From positions 1 through 37,695 of the forward strand of contig NZ_LZJC01000138.1 in the NCBI RefSeq assembly GCF_001666755.1: a stretch of 37,695 bases of DNA. Direction: 5' to 3'. The translations under genes and the position numbers were made by a program. Origin of the DNA: Mycobacterium sp. E1214 (GTDB lineage: Bacteria; Actinomycetota; Actinomycetes; Mycobacteriales; Mycobacteriaceae). Under the pieces are notes generated by a model. That model ran no database searches and was not told where the DNA came from. It saw only the letters and a program-made list of their open reading frames with translations. Below, piece by piece: positions 23,183 through 30,773 of this stretch (the first letter of the stretch is position 1; each line of letters starts with the position of its first letter).

Positions 23183-23452
23183 ATGGCTGAACAAGAGGGG
23201 CCGCGGTGGGACGTCAGCCTCAAGGACAAGTTCGTCTATCTGGAGCGCATATCGGACAAGGATGAGCGGGTCTTCGACGACACGCTGACACCGGAGGAGG
23301 CCCGCAAGCTCGGCGGGTTGTTGACGAAATACGCGGACCAGGCCGGGGAATCGGAGAAATCCGGTGACGATGAACGGGACGGCGATGAACGGGACGAAGC
23401 CAAACATTCCGGCGACAGCGACGACTCCAAGGACGACGCGGACGAGGGCTAA
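23183..23452 (+). CDS. Conserved small acidic protein, 89 residues
   Basis: This begins MAEQEGPRWDVSLKDKFVYLERISDKDERVFDDTLTPEEARKLGGLLTKYADQ, a compact-looking, well-conserved style of sequence. It ends in about 30 residues of Asp, Glu, Ser, Lys and Gly repeats that are surely disordered. I do not recognise a named family. The first half may bind a partner and the tail act as a solubilising or charge element. An AAAGGCAGG site precedes the ATG. It ends 4 bases into the convergent coiled-coil gene. Confidence 0.85.
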   Translation: MAEQEGPRWDVSLKDKFVYLERISDKDERVFDDTLTPEEARKLGGLLTKYADQAGESEKSGDDERDGDERDEAKHSGDSDDSKDDADEG

Positions 23453-23748
23453 TTCCTGGCGGCGCGCAGTGCCAGCCCCCTGTCCACCCTCGCATCGACC
23501 CGCGGTCGGTCGCCTCGCAGGTAGGTCCGCTCCAGCCGATCGATGAGCTCTTGAGCCGCCTGGATGTCGCGCCGCAGTGTTGCCGCCTCCCCGCGCAGCG
23601 CGCCGGCGCGCGCATTGCTGGCGGTCGCCGTCTGCCGTTCCAGCCACGCGAGCCTGCTGGTCGTCGCCCCCTCGTGTCGTCGCAGTGCGCGAATGAACTC
23701 GACAGCCTGCGCTGCCTGCCATTCGGCCACCCGCTGATGTTCGCCCAC
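23449..23748 (-). CDS. Coiled-coil hypothetical protein, 99 residues
   Basis: A short helical protein with heptad-like stretches: FIRALRRHEGATTSRLAWLERQTATASNARAGALRGEAATLRRDIQAAQELIDRLERTYL (about 18-77). No enzyme motif, signal peptide or membrane segment is visible. The start is GTG at 23748. It converges with the acidic 89-residue gene, overlapping by 4 bases. It is basic, whereas its neighbour is acidic, so an interaction is conceivable but unproven. Confidence 0.75.
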   Translation of the reverse strand: MGEHQRVAEWQAAQAVEFIRALRRHEGATTSRLAWLERQTATASNARAGALRGEAATLRRDIQAAQELIDRLERTYLRGDRPRVDARVDRGLALRAARN

Positions 23749-23827
23749 CCGGGTCGGTTACCCCACGGCGTGATCCGGAAAGCGTGCGCATCGCAACGTT
23801 TACGCCGGGGCAACCGCGGCGCCGGGC

Positions 23828-24427
23828 TCACCGATTCGTCGCGTCGTCGGCGGCGGCGGCACCGCGGCGCAGCAGCGCCATCGACCGACGCATGGTGGTG
23901 CGCGTCCGCGTTGTATCCCCGACGTGGACGTGTTCCAGCACAGCCATCGCGAACACGCCGTAATAGGCCTGTTCCAAAGCGGCCGTATCGGCGGTCGACC
24001 GGATCGACCCGTCGCCCTCGGCCTCGCGCAGGATGCGGCGCAGCCGTGCGCGCAGCTCGACCACTTCGGGAAACTTCGTCGTCGGATAACGGAGCAGCAG
24101 CGTGTAGTACCCGCCAATGTTGTCGACGTCGGCGAAAAACATCGTCAGGCAATCGTCGTAGAACGCCTCGACGCGCCGCAGCGGCGGTTTCCCTTCCGAC
24201 GCGCGAAGAAAGCCGTTCCACCGCGCGGCCAACCGCTCCCCGAATACCTGCAGGAGCAGCTCGTCCTTGTTCGAGGCGTATAGGAAAATGGTGCCCAGGG
24301 CGACGCCGGCGCGTTCGGCCACCTGCCGCATGGTGACCGCGGACAGCCCGCCGGCCTCGACGAGATCCCAGGTCGCGGCGAAGACGGCGTCGCGGCGGCG
24401 CCGGCTCTCGTCTTTACGGCCACCCAC
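23828..24427 (-). CDS. TetR/AcrR family regulator
   Basis: A 199-residue repressor with the helix-turn-helix AVFAATWDLVEAGGLSAVTMRQVAERAGVALGTIFLYASNKDELLLQVF (about 14-62), recognition helix at GVALGTIFLYAS. The C-terminal domain is helical and has FFADVDNIGGYYTLLLRYPTTKFPE. It starts with GTG 14 bases after the D-2-hydroxyacid dehydrogenase stop, so it is the last gene of the P450 operon and the obvious candidate for the palindrome at 28522-28543. Confidence 0.93.
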   Translation of the reverse strand: MGGRKDESRRRRDAVFAATWDLVEAGGLSAVTMRQVAERAGVALGTIFLYASNKDELLLQVFGERLAARWNGFLRASEGKPPLRRVEAFYDDCLTMFFADVDNIGGYYTLLLRYPTTKFPEVVELRARLRRILREAEGDGSIRSTADTAALEQAYYGVFAMAVLEHVHVGDTTRTRTTMRRSMALLRRGAAAADDATNR

Positions 24428-24441
24428 GACAGCGCAACCCT

Positions 24442-25395
24442 TCAGACGCGGTTGACCGGGTAATGCGGCGCCTCACCGCGCAGCACCCGGGCCACCTCGG
24501 CGAAGCTCTTGACCATCGTCTCGCCGAGCGACTCCCTGCTCCAGTGAGCGGCGTGCGGGGACAGCAGGACGCCGTCGACCTTGAGCAGTGGGCTGTCGGC
24601 GGCCAGCGGCTCGGTCTCGAAGGTGTCGAGTGCCGCACCGGCGAGGCGCCGGGATCCGATCGCCTCCGCGAGCGCCACCTCGTCGACGAGCCCCCCGCGT
24701 GACACGTTGACCACGAACGCTCCGCGTTTCATCCGCGACAGTGCCGCGGCGTCAAGCAGGTGCCGCGTACCCGACGTCAACGGAATATGAAGCGACACAA
24801 CGTCGCTGGCCGTGATGACGGCGTCGAGGTCCGCCAGTGTCACACCCAGCGCGGCGGCGTCCTCCGGTGACACCGCGGGATCGTGGGCGATAACGGAGAA
24901 ACCGACGGCCCGGGCCGCCGTCGCGACGCGGCGACCGATCCGCCCCAACCCGATCAGGCCAAGGGTCTGCACGGCGGGCCGGTGCAGCGACATGCCCAGC
25001 CGCCCGTCACCGAATCGGCCGGCGCGCACAGTGGCATCCCACGCGACGAGCCCGCGGGTCAGGGCGAGAATGAACGCCATCGCGTGCGCGGCGACCTCGT
25101 GGAAGTTCGCGTCCGGCACGTTCGTCACCTGAATGCCCGCCCGGGTGGCCGCCTCGACATCGACGACGTCCACGCCGATACCGCAACGGTGGATGACCCT
25201 GCAACGGGTGAGCTTCGAGATAAGCTGCGCCCGAATCGGTTCCACGGCGACGATCAAAGCGTCGGCGTCGCGGGCCGCCTCGGCGAGCGCCTCGGCCGAA
25301 CCGTCCGACACCGTGACGATGTCGGCGATGTCACGCAGGGGCGCCGTGACCGCGTCCGGCGGCGTCATCGAGGGATTGGTGAGAAGCGCCTTCAC
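24442..25395 (-). CDS. D-2-hydroxyacid dehydrogenase (C-terminal binding protein type)
   Basis: A 317-residue NAD-dependent dehydrogenase interconverting a 2-hydroxy acid and 2-oxo acid. The cofactor motif is GLGRIG (149-154). The catalytic residues are Arg233 (NVSRGGLVDE), Glu262 (TFETEPL) and His281 (SPHAAHWS). The start is GTG at 25395, overlapping the aldolase stop as GTGA. The aldolase upstream in the operon makes or cleaves oxo-acids, so a product such as a 2-oxo acid may be reduced here, or the reverse. Substrate unknown. Confidence 0.94.
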   Translation of the reverse strand: MKALLTNPSMTPPDAVTAPLRDIADIVTVSDGSAEALAEAARDADALIVAVEPIRAQLISKLTRCRVIHRCGIGVDVVDVEAATRAGIQVTNVPDANFHEVAAHAMAFILALTRGLVAWDATVRAGRFGDGRLGMSLHRPAVQTLGLIGLGRIGRRVATAARAVGFSVIAHDPAVSPEDAAALGVTLADLDAVITASDVVSLHIPLTSGTRHLLDAAALSRMKRGAFVVNVSRGGLVDEVALAEAIGSRRLAGAALDTFETEPLAADSPLLKVDGVLLSPHAAHWSRESLGETMVKSFAEVARVLRGEAPHYPVNRV

Positions 25396-26192
25396 GCGTC
25401 GACCTCCGCCGCCAGTTCGTCGGTGAGCTTGCGGGCCGCCTTGGCGCCCGCCGCCAGCCACTGGCCGTCGGAGCCGTAGACCTGTAGCCGCACCCCGGCA
25501 CGCGTCATCAGCCGCGCATGCTCCGGGCTGAACACGGCTCCGGCGAGCACCTTGTGCTGCGCACGCGCGGCGGCCGCGATCGTTGCAACCGCCGAGAGGG
25601 TGGCTTCCGCGCTGATGCCCTTCAGCACGTTGCCGTCCCGAACCGCGCCGATGCCGAGCGCGAGATCGATCGGGCCGACGAACAGGCCGTCCACCCCAGG
25701 GGTGGCGGCAATGGCGTCGACCTCCGCGAGCCCCCGGGCCGTCTCGATCATGACCAGCAGCACGGGACCGTCACCAGGGACAAAGCCCGCTCCGGCCGAG
25801 GGACGCAGGGGCCCGAACGACCGTTCGCCGTGGGGTGGGTAAAGCATTGCGGAGGCGGCAATCTCGGCCTCGGCGGCCGTGTTGACCATGGGGACGATGA
25901 CTCCGGCGGCGCCCAGGTCTAACGCGCGCATGATCTGCCACGGCTCGTTGGCCGCAACCCGGACGAGCGCGGGTTTGTCGTGAAGCGCAGCCGCGCGCAG
26001 CATCGGCAGCAGCGAGCCGAGATCGGCCGACCCGTGCTGGCAGTCGATGACCACATAGTCGAGGTCGAGCTTGGCCAGTGCCTCGACGGCGTGGGGATCG
26101 GTGAAGGTGACCCACGGACCGGTGGTCAACGCGCGTTCGGCGAGGGTTCGTCTTAGCGGCGACTTCGGTTGTGGCGCTTGAGGTGTGCTTAT
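25392..26192 (-). CDS. HpcH/HpaI family aldolase, apparent ATA start
   Basis: A 266-residue TIM-barrel class II aldolase of the HpcH/HpaI (4-hydroxy-2-oxo-acid aldolase) type. His and Arg are at VIDCQHG and ALVRVAAN. The metal ligands are Glu in LVMIETARGL and Asp in GLFVGPIDLALG. The product is usually pyruvate plus an aldehyde. The start is odd: the only well-spaced codon after the AAGGAGG site (26199-26205) is ATA at 26190-26192, giving a natural N-terminus (ISTPQAPQPKSPLRRTLAERAL). The next possible start is TTG at 26127-26129, which has no ribosome site and clips a helix. It is coupled to the dehydrogenase downstream. Confidence 0.9.
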   Translation of the reverse strand: MSTPQAPQPKSPLRRTLAERALTTGPWVTFTDPHAVEALAKLDLDYVVIDCQHGSADLGSLLPMLRAAALHDKPALVRVAANEPWQIMRALDLGAAGVIVPMVNTAAEAEIAASAMLYPPHGERSFGPLRPSAGAGFVPGDGPVLLVMIETARGLAEVDAIAATPGVDGLFVGPIDLALGIGAVRDGNVLKGISAEATLSAVATIAAAARAQHKVLAGAVFSPEHARLMTRAGVRLQVYGSDGQWLAAGAKAARKLTDELAAEVDA

Positions 26193-26207
26193 GGTTAACC
26201 TCCTTAG

Positions 26208-27206
26208 TCAGCGGGGCACCGAGCACGCCAGCAGCCGGGCCGGAGTGTCGACGAGGATCTGGTGCAGGTCGGCGTCGGAGACGCCGGCGGCGCTGAGCGC
26301 GGGTAGCACCTCGGTGGATATGTAGGTAGGTTCCCAGTGCGGGTACATCGCGGTGCCACCCCCGGGTTCGAGCCAGTCGGTGTGCAGCATCGCGTCGTGC
26401 GACACCACGATGCGGTCGGCGTATCCCTGGTCGCACAGGGTGGCGATCACCGCGACCCGCTCGTGCATCGTGGCGGCACCCTCGACGTCGTAGCCGAACC
26501 GGTCCGACGCCATCGTCGCCCCGGTGTCCATGAGCGCCTTGAGATAGTCGATGTCGGTGGTATCGCCGCTGTGCCCGATCACCACCCGGGTGAGGTCCAT
26601 TCCCTCAGTGGCGAACAGGTCGAGTTGCTCAAGGCCGCCCCGCACGTGTGGATCGGAATGCGTGGTGATCGGGACGCCGGTCTCGCGCGCGGCGATCGCC
26701 GAGGCGCGTAGCAACCCCTTGGACCCGCGAGTCAGGCCGGCCGGACCGGTGACGCACTTGATGATGCCGGCGTGGACCCCGGTGTGGCCGATCCCGTCGA
26801 CGATGTCGGCGATGAACACGTCGGCGAAGAAGTTGCGTCCCTGCCGGCGGGCCAGGGCCTGCCGAATCTCGAAAGTCTTGGAGGGCAGGTCCTCGGTGTA
26901 AAACCCGGTGGCGACAACGATATTGAGGTCTACGCGCGCGTTGACCTCGACCAGGGCCGGCACATCGCGGTCGTGGCCGAAGACGGTGACGTCGACGATG
27001 GTGTCGATACCGGCGTCCTTCACCTGTTGCAGACGCGCCACCACGCTGTCCAGCGCCGCCTGCTTACCACGCGGATAGGCCAGTTCGGGACGGTCGTTGG
27101 CCAGCGCCGCGGACACCGCGAAAACGTGCTCGTGCATCAGCGTGCGGCCAAGGCCATTGGCGCGTCGTCGGCCCCGGATGGTGGCGACGGTGCCGTCGGT
27201 GGTCAC
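26208..27206 (-). CDS. Phosphotriesterase-family metal hydrolase
   Basis: A 332-residue member of the phosphotriesterase/PLL (lactonase) family. All metal ligands are present: H25-x-H27 (LMHEHVF), carboxylated Lys150 (IIKCVTG), His183 (TTHSDP), His212 (IGHSGD) and Asp271 (VSHDAM). Native activities in this family are mostly lactone hydrolysis, with promiscuous phosphotriester hydrolysis. It lies 43 bases after the P450 and 15 bases before the aldolase, so opening a lactone to a hydroxy- or oxo-acid for the aldolase is a sensible inference. The GTG at 27206 is 18 codons before the first conserved strand. Confidence 0.94.
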   Translation of the reverse strand: MTTDGTVATIRGRRRANGLGRTLMHEHVFAVSAALANDRPELAYPRGKQAALDSVVARLQQVKDAGIDTIVDVTVFGHDRDVPALVEVNARVDLNIVVATGFYTEDLPSKTFEIRQALARRQGRNFFADVFIADIVDGIGHTGVHAGIIKCVTGPAGLTRGSKGLLRASAIAARETGVPITTHSDPHVRGGLEQLDLFATEGMDLTRVVIGHSGDTTDIDYLKALMDTGATMASDRFGYDVEGAATMHERVAVIATLCDQGYADRIVVSHDAMLHTDWLEPGGGTAMYPHWEPTYISTEVLPALSAAGVSDADLHQILVDTPARLLACSVPR

Positions 27207-27249
27207 AGTCGGCCCTGCGGCTCGAATGGGCGCTTCGAACAGTTCATCG

Positions 27250-28506
27250 TCACCAGGCGCTCTCGGCCAGCGAGTGAATACGGACGGGCAAGACGTCCCA
27301 ACCCTTTTGAAAGCTGGACGCGCTGCGCACGGCGGCGGCTTCGTCGAAGTCGAACTCGTCGACGGCGTCTAAGAACTCCTGCAGGATCACGCGGCCTTGC
27401 ATCTTGGCCAAGTGGATACCCATGCAGAAGTGACCGCCGTGGCCGAACGAAAGAGTCCGCTTCATCCGCCGATTCCACCGGAACACGTCGGGATCGGGGA
27501 ATTCGCGGGGGTCACGCTGTGCCGACTGGATCAGGAAGATGATCCGCTGGCCTGGCGTCAGGTGCTGACCAAGCAAATCCACGGGTGCGGTCACGGTGCG
27601 TGAAAACCATTGTGCGGGACCGCAGTAACGCGACATTTCGTCGAAGGCCGGCGGCGTGTTGGTGCCCAGGTCGGCGCGAACGGCCGCGAGCTGGTCGGGG
27701 TTCTTGGTCAACTCCCACAGCCCGTGGGAGGTCACCTTGGGCACCGTCTCGACGCCGCCGATCAAGGGCACCAGAAGTTGAGCCGCCACCTCGCGGTCGG
27801 ACAACGAGCGGCCCTCGAACACCGCGTTGATCACCGCGTCGACGAAGGGATGGCTGCCGTCCGCGCCGGCCTCGCGCCGCGCCGCCACAGCCGCGTGGGC
27901 GGCGCGGTTGATCCGCTTGAGCCCATCGATCGGGTTCAGGCCCAGACCCGGGTTGCCGATGGCGGCCGAGGACTCGTTGATCGCGTCCCGCAGGTCGCGA
28001 GCCGCTTCGGCCGGAAGGCCCGCGAGGTGGCACATGGTCTTTGCCGTCCAGAGCCCGAACAGTTCTGGAAGGTTGAATTCCCGCCGGGCCAGCGCGTCCG
28101 GCAGGTCGGCGCGGACCAGCTCACGGAACCAGTCCTCGAGGCGCGAGACGGGCCGTGGCCGAAACGCATGGTTGACGAACCCGCGGAGCCGGCCTTGGTG
28201 AGGTTGGTCGACCCGGGTGAAGCCGCTGACCGGCGACAGCCCCGCGGGGGGCACCGGCCCGTCGTTGTGCGCCAGCATTTCCGCTTTCGTAGGCACCGTG
28301 CCCTCGCGGGCCTCGAACGGCATCTCCGGGTCGCCGAGCAAGCGGTACACGTCCTCGAACCGCGAGACGACCCACATGTCGTAGTCCTCGACGTAGTACA
28401 GCGGATGCTCGTCGCGTAGCCACGCGTAGTACGGGTAGGGATCCTCGAGGCACTCGGGCGAGAACGGATCGTAATGCGTGATTGCCGCATCAGCCGCGCG
28501 CGTCAC
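27250..28506 (-). CDS. Cytochrome P450
   Basis: A 418-residue bacterial P450. The haem-binding loop is FGHGGHFCMGIHLA with axial Cys361; the K-helix E-x-x-R is EMSR (290-293); the I-helix oxygen-binding stretch reads IGGVETV (249-255), with Val where Thr is usual. The GTG at 28506 is chosen because AAGGG lies 7 bases before it; an ATG at 28521 exists but abuts the operator. It is the first gene of the operon with the hydrolase, aldolase, hydroxyacid dehydrogenase and TetR. No dedicated ferredoxin is adjacent, so a host ferredoxin must serve. Substrate unknown. Confidence 0.93.
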   Translation of the reverse strand: MTRAADAAITHYDPFSPECLEDPYPYYAWLRDEHPLYYVEDYDMWVVSRFEDVYRLLGDPEMPFEAREGTVPTKAEMLAHNDGPVPPAGLSPVSGFTRVDQPHQGRLRGFVNHAFRPRPVSRLEDWFRELVRADLPDALARREFNLPELFGLWTAKTMCHLAGLPAEAARDLRDAINESSAAIGNPGLGLNPIDGLKRINRAAHAAVAARREAGADGSHPFVDAVINAVFEGRSLSDREVAAQLLVPLIGGVETVPKVTSHGLWELTKNPDQLAAVRADLGTNTPPAFDEMSRYCGPAQWFSRTVTAPVDLLGQHLTPGQRIIFLIQSAQRDPREFPDPDVFRWNRRMKRTLSFGHGGHFCMGIHLAKMQGRVILQEFLDAVDEFDFDEAAAVRSASSFQKGWDVLPVRIHSLAESAW

Positions 28507-28521
28507 AGGTCCGCCCTTCAT

Positions 28522-28543
28522 TTCACTGAACGTGTTCAGTGAA
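28522..28543. promoter_or_regulatory. Perfect 22-bp palindrome, candidate TetR operator of the P450 operon
   Basis: Arms TTCACTGAAC (28522-28531) and GTTCAGTGAA (28534-28543) are exact reverse complements around 2 bases, directly before the P450 gene. The core GAAC-N2-GTTC resembles the KstR steroid-regulon motif, but the flanks differ. The TetR at the operon's end is the likeliest binder. Binding here would block transcription or translation start of the P450. Confidence 0.82.
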
Positions 28544-28780
28544 GTTTGTCGGACTCTGCCGGTATCAGTCAACCCGCGGCGCCCGCCCGCCCCGCTTGCC
28601 GGCCGATGGGCAGCTCGGGCCGCGGATGCCGCCAACCCGCGCGTCGGGGCGCCCCCCGTATCGCGCGAAGTCGATGAGAATGACACCGACACCTTGTCAC
28701 CCCAACGATGGCATCGGCGTCGGTGCGCGACGGGTGCGCGACCACCGGTCCATCTCTTCCAGCGCTGAGAGGCAGGGCAA

Positions 28781-29227
28781 TTGAACGCGACGTGGGTGGT
28801 TCCCTTCATCATCATCGGGGGAGCCCTTCAGACCTGTGGGGCCGCAATGAACGGGCAACTCTACAAACACCTGATCAACCCGTGGCTGGCGTCCACGGTG
28901 TCGTTCGCGTTGATCACCATCTTTTTTCTGGCGATGTTTCTGATCCTCCCGCACCCGCTGCCCACCTCGGAGAACCTGGCGTCGATGCCATGGTGGGCAG
29001 TGGTCGGTGGGCTTGTCGGAGCGGTGCAGGTCTATGCCGGCCTGACCTTGGTCACCAAAGTCGGTGCCGGCTCGTTTGTCGGCATCACGGTCACCGCGGC
29101 GCTCATCATGTCGTTGCTCGTCGATCATTTCGGCTGGTTCCGCATCGAGGCCCACCCGATCACGGTGTGGCGAATCCTGGGGGCGGTGTTGATGATTGGC
29201 GGTGTCACGTTGATCTCGCGATTCTGA
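28781..29227 (+). CDS. DMT superfamily transporter, YdcZ-like (DUF606)
   Basis: A 148-residue membrane protein with about five hydrophobic helices, beginning WVVPFIIIGGALQTCGAAMNGQL, and with SMPWWAVVGGLVGAVQVYAGLTLVTKVGAGSFVGITVTAALIMSLLVDHFGWF. This is the half-size DMT/YdcZ fold; such proteins probably work as dimers. The start is TTG with a GGCAGGG site before it. It stands alone on its strand between the divergent P450 operon and a convergent TetR. The transported substrate is unknown. Confidence 0.85.
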   Translation: MNATWVVPFIIIGGALQTCGAAMNGQLYKHLINPWLASTVSFALITIFFLAMFLILPHPLPTSENLASMPWWAVVGGLVGAVQVYAGLTLVTKVGAGSFVGITVTAALIMSLLVDHFGWFRIEAHPITVWRILGAVLMIGGVTLISRF

Positions 29228-29290
29228 GCGCCGCGCGCGGCGGCGGTACCGGCCGCGGTTCGCAGCGCGCCGATGCGACGCCCCTGTGAT

Positions 29291-29899
29291 CTATCCGCCG
29301 TCAGCTTCGCGCGACGGTTGCGTCCTGCCCGTGAACTGGTCGACCAGCAGTCGCGCGCGTGCGTCGACATGGTCCGGGCGCAGTCGACCGGTCGCGCCGA
29401 GGGTAACCAGTCCATGCAACGCGGCCCAGAAGACCTCGGTGAGTGTGTCCGCGTCCCGCCAACGGGCGACGCGACCGACCGCCTCTCGTAACGCCGTGAA
29501 CGCCTCCAACAGCTCGGGAGGCGTGGCCGCGGCGGCGAAGCGCAGCGCGGTCGCGCGGGTGAACATCGCGTCATAGGTGGCCGGGTTGTCGCGCGCGAAT
29601 TGCAAGTACGCCTGCACAATTCGATCGAGCACTGCGTCCGGCCCCGCGACCGTATCCCGCGACACCGCCCGCATCGCGGCGGCGAGCTCCGCGTAGCCGT
29701 CGAGCGCGACGGCGTCCGCGATCCGTTCCATGCCGGCGAAGTGCTTGTAGAGCACGGGCTGGCTGTACTCGATCTCGGTGGACAGCCGGCGAGTGGTGAC
29801 CGCATCCCACCCCTCGGCCTCCGCCAGCGCGCGAGCGGTGGTGACGATCAGCCGCCGCCGGGCCGCCTGTTCCCGCTCGCGCCGATCCTTCGTGGCCAT
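29291..29899 (-). CDS. TetR/AcrR family regulator
   Basis: A 202-residue repressor with the helix-turn-helix RLIVTTARALAEAEGWDAVTTRRLSTEIEYSQPVLYKHFAGMERI (about 16-60); the recognition helix is at EYSQPVLYKHF. The ATG at 29899 (MATKDRRE) is preferred to a GTG 15 bases upstream because the family begins near this point and no ribosome site precedes the GTG. It is divergent from the NIPSNAP-like gene across a repeat-bearing promoter and probably represses both. Confidence 0.92.
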   Translation of the reverse strand: MATKDRREREQAARRRLIVTTARALAEAEGWDAVTTRRLSTEIEYSQPVLYKHFAGMERIADAVALDGYAELAAAMRAVSRDTVAGPDAVLDRIVQAYLQFARDNPATYDAMFTRATALRFAAAATPPELLEAFTALREAVGRVARWRDADTLTEVFWAALHGLVTLGATGRLRPDHVDARARLLVDQFTGRTQPSREADGG

Positions 29900-29924
29900 A
29901 CCCGACGGTATCACGGCTAGTTTC

Positions 29925-29971
29925 GCTAGCGATGCTATTGACTCCGTAACGCCAGGGGGTTAGCGTTGCTA
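29925..29971. promoter_or_regulatory. Divergent TetR/NIPSNAP promoter with repeated GYTAGCGWTGCTA motif
   Basis: GCTAGCGATGCTA (29925-29937) and GTTAGCGTTGCTA (29959-29971) match at 11 of 13 positions, 34 bases apart. TTGACT (29938-29943) and TAGCGT (29961-29966), 17 bases apart, form a plausible promoter for the rightward genes, and the second repeat covers the -10 element. Such a layout suits repression by the adjacent TetR. Confidence 0.68.
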
Positions 29972-29998
29972 GCAGTCAAACCGAGGGAGACCACCAGC

Positions 29999-30310
29999 AT
30001 GTTCCAACTCAGGAGCTACACCCTGCGATCACCCGACGCGCTCCGGCGCTACGCCGCGATGCACTGGGCCCGACACGTCACCACCTTCGCAACGTTCGGC
30101 GTCACCACTCACGGCGTCTGGACCGAAGACGGCGCGAACCGGTTGCTCGCACTGATCGACTATCCGCCGGGCGCCGACCCCGACGACGTCACCCGGCGGG
30201 TCATGTCCAGCGCCGAATTCACCACGGACATGGCCGGATTCGACGTCACCGACATCCTCGACGTGCAGACGACCCTGCTCACCCCGACGCCCTACTCCCC
30301 CATCCACTGA
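29999..30310 (+). CDS. NIPSNAP-like protein
   Basis: A 103-residue protein of the NIPSNAP (ferredoxin-like, ABM-related) family: MFQLRSYTLRSPDALRRYAAMHWARHVTTFATFGVTTHGVWTEDGANRLLALIDYPPG. Such small dimeric proteins are often of unknown activity in polyketide or stress loci. The ATG at 29999 follows a GAGGGA site. It is first in the rightward unit with a DUF4267 protein and an FAD oxidoreductase, under probable TetR control. Confidence 0.87.
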   Translation: MFQLRSYTLRSPDALRRYAAMHWARHVTTFATFGVTTHGVWTEDGANRLLALIDYPPGADPDDVTRRVMSSAEFTTDMAGFDVTDILDVQTTLLTPTPYSPIH

Positions 30311-30332
30311 GCACAGTCAAGGAGTTTTCGAC

Positions 30333-30716
30333 ATGACCATCACCACGACCATCGGCTACGTCCTCGCCGGGTTGCTCGCCGCGGCCATCATCGCCATCGG
30401 CACACGCTTCCTCGCCGCGCCACGCGCCGCCGCCGCCGGATACGGGGTGCTCCCCGACATCGACCAACCCGGAGTCCGGGCCTACCTGAGCGTCAAGGGA
30501 ATCCGCGATATCACCACGGGCCTGTTCGTGATCGTCCTGCTGAGTGCGCACGCGACACACCTCGCCGGCTGGGTGATGCTGGCCGCGACGCTCATCCCGA
30601 TCGTCGACGCCACCATCGTGTTGCGCAACGGCGGAGCCAAATCGATCGCCTACGGAGTGCACGGCGCCACCGCCGCGGTCATGCTGTTAACCACCGCACT
30701 GCTGCTCGTCGCCTGA
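30333..30716 (+). CDS. DUF4267-like membrane protein
   Basis: A 127-residue membrane protein with about four hydrophobic helices: 8-30, around 57-75, 78-95 and 108-126. The loop RAYLSVKGIRDITTGLFVIVLL is the DUF4267 hallmark. Function unknown. It follows the NIPSNAP-like gene by 22 bases with an AAGGAG site, so it is surely co-transcribed. It may be a DoxX-like membrane partner for the downstream FAD enzyme, but this is speculative. Confidence 0.87.
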   Translation: MTITTTIGYVLAGLLAAAIIAIGTRFLAAPRAAAAGYGVLPDIDQPGVRAYLSVKGIRDITTGLFVIVLLSAHATHLAGWVMLAATLIPIVDATIVLRNGGAKSIAYGVHGATAAVMLLTTALLLVA

Positions 30717-30773
30717 ACGCGCACCGCCACCACGCCCCCCGCCCGCACCGCGCCGAAGGTGAACCGAAACGCC

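Noticed and set aside
28522..28543. Canonical KstR site
   Set aside because: The core is similar but the flanking bases do not match the KstR consensus, and the operon has its own TetR.
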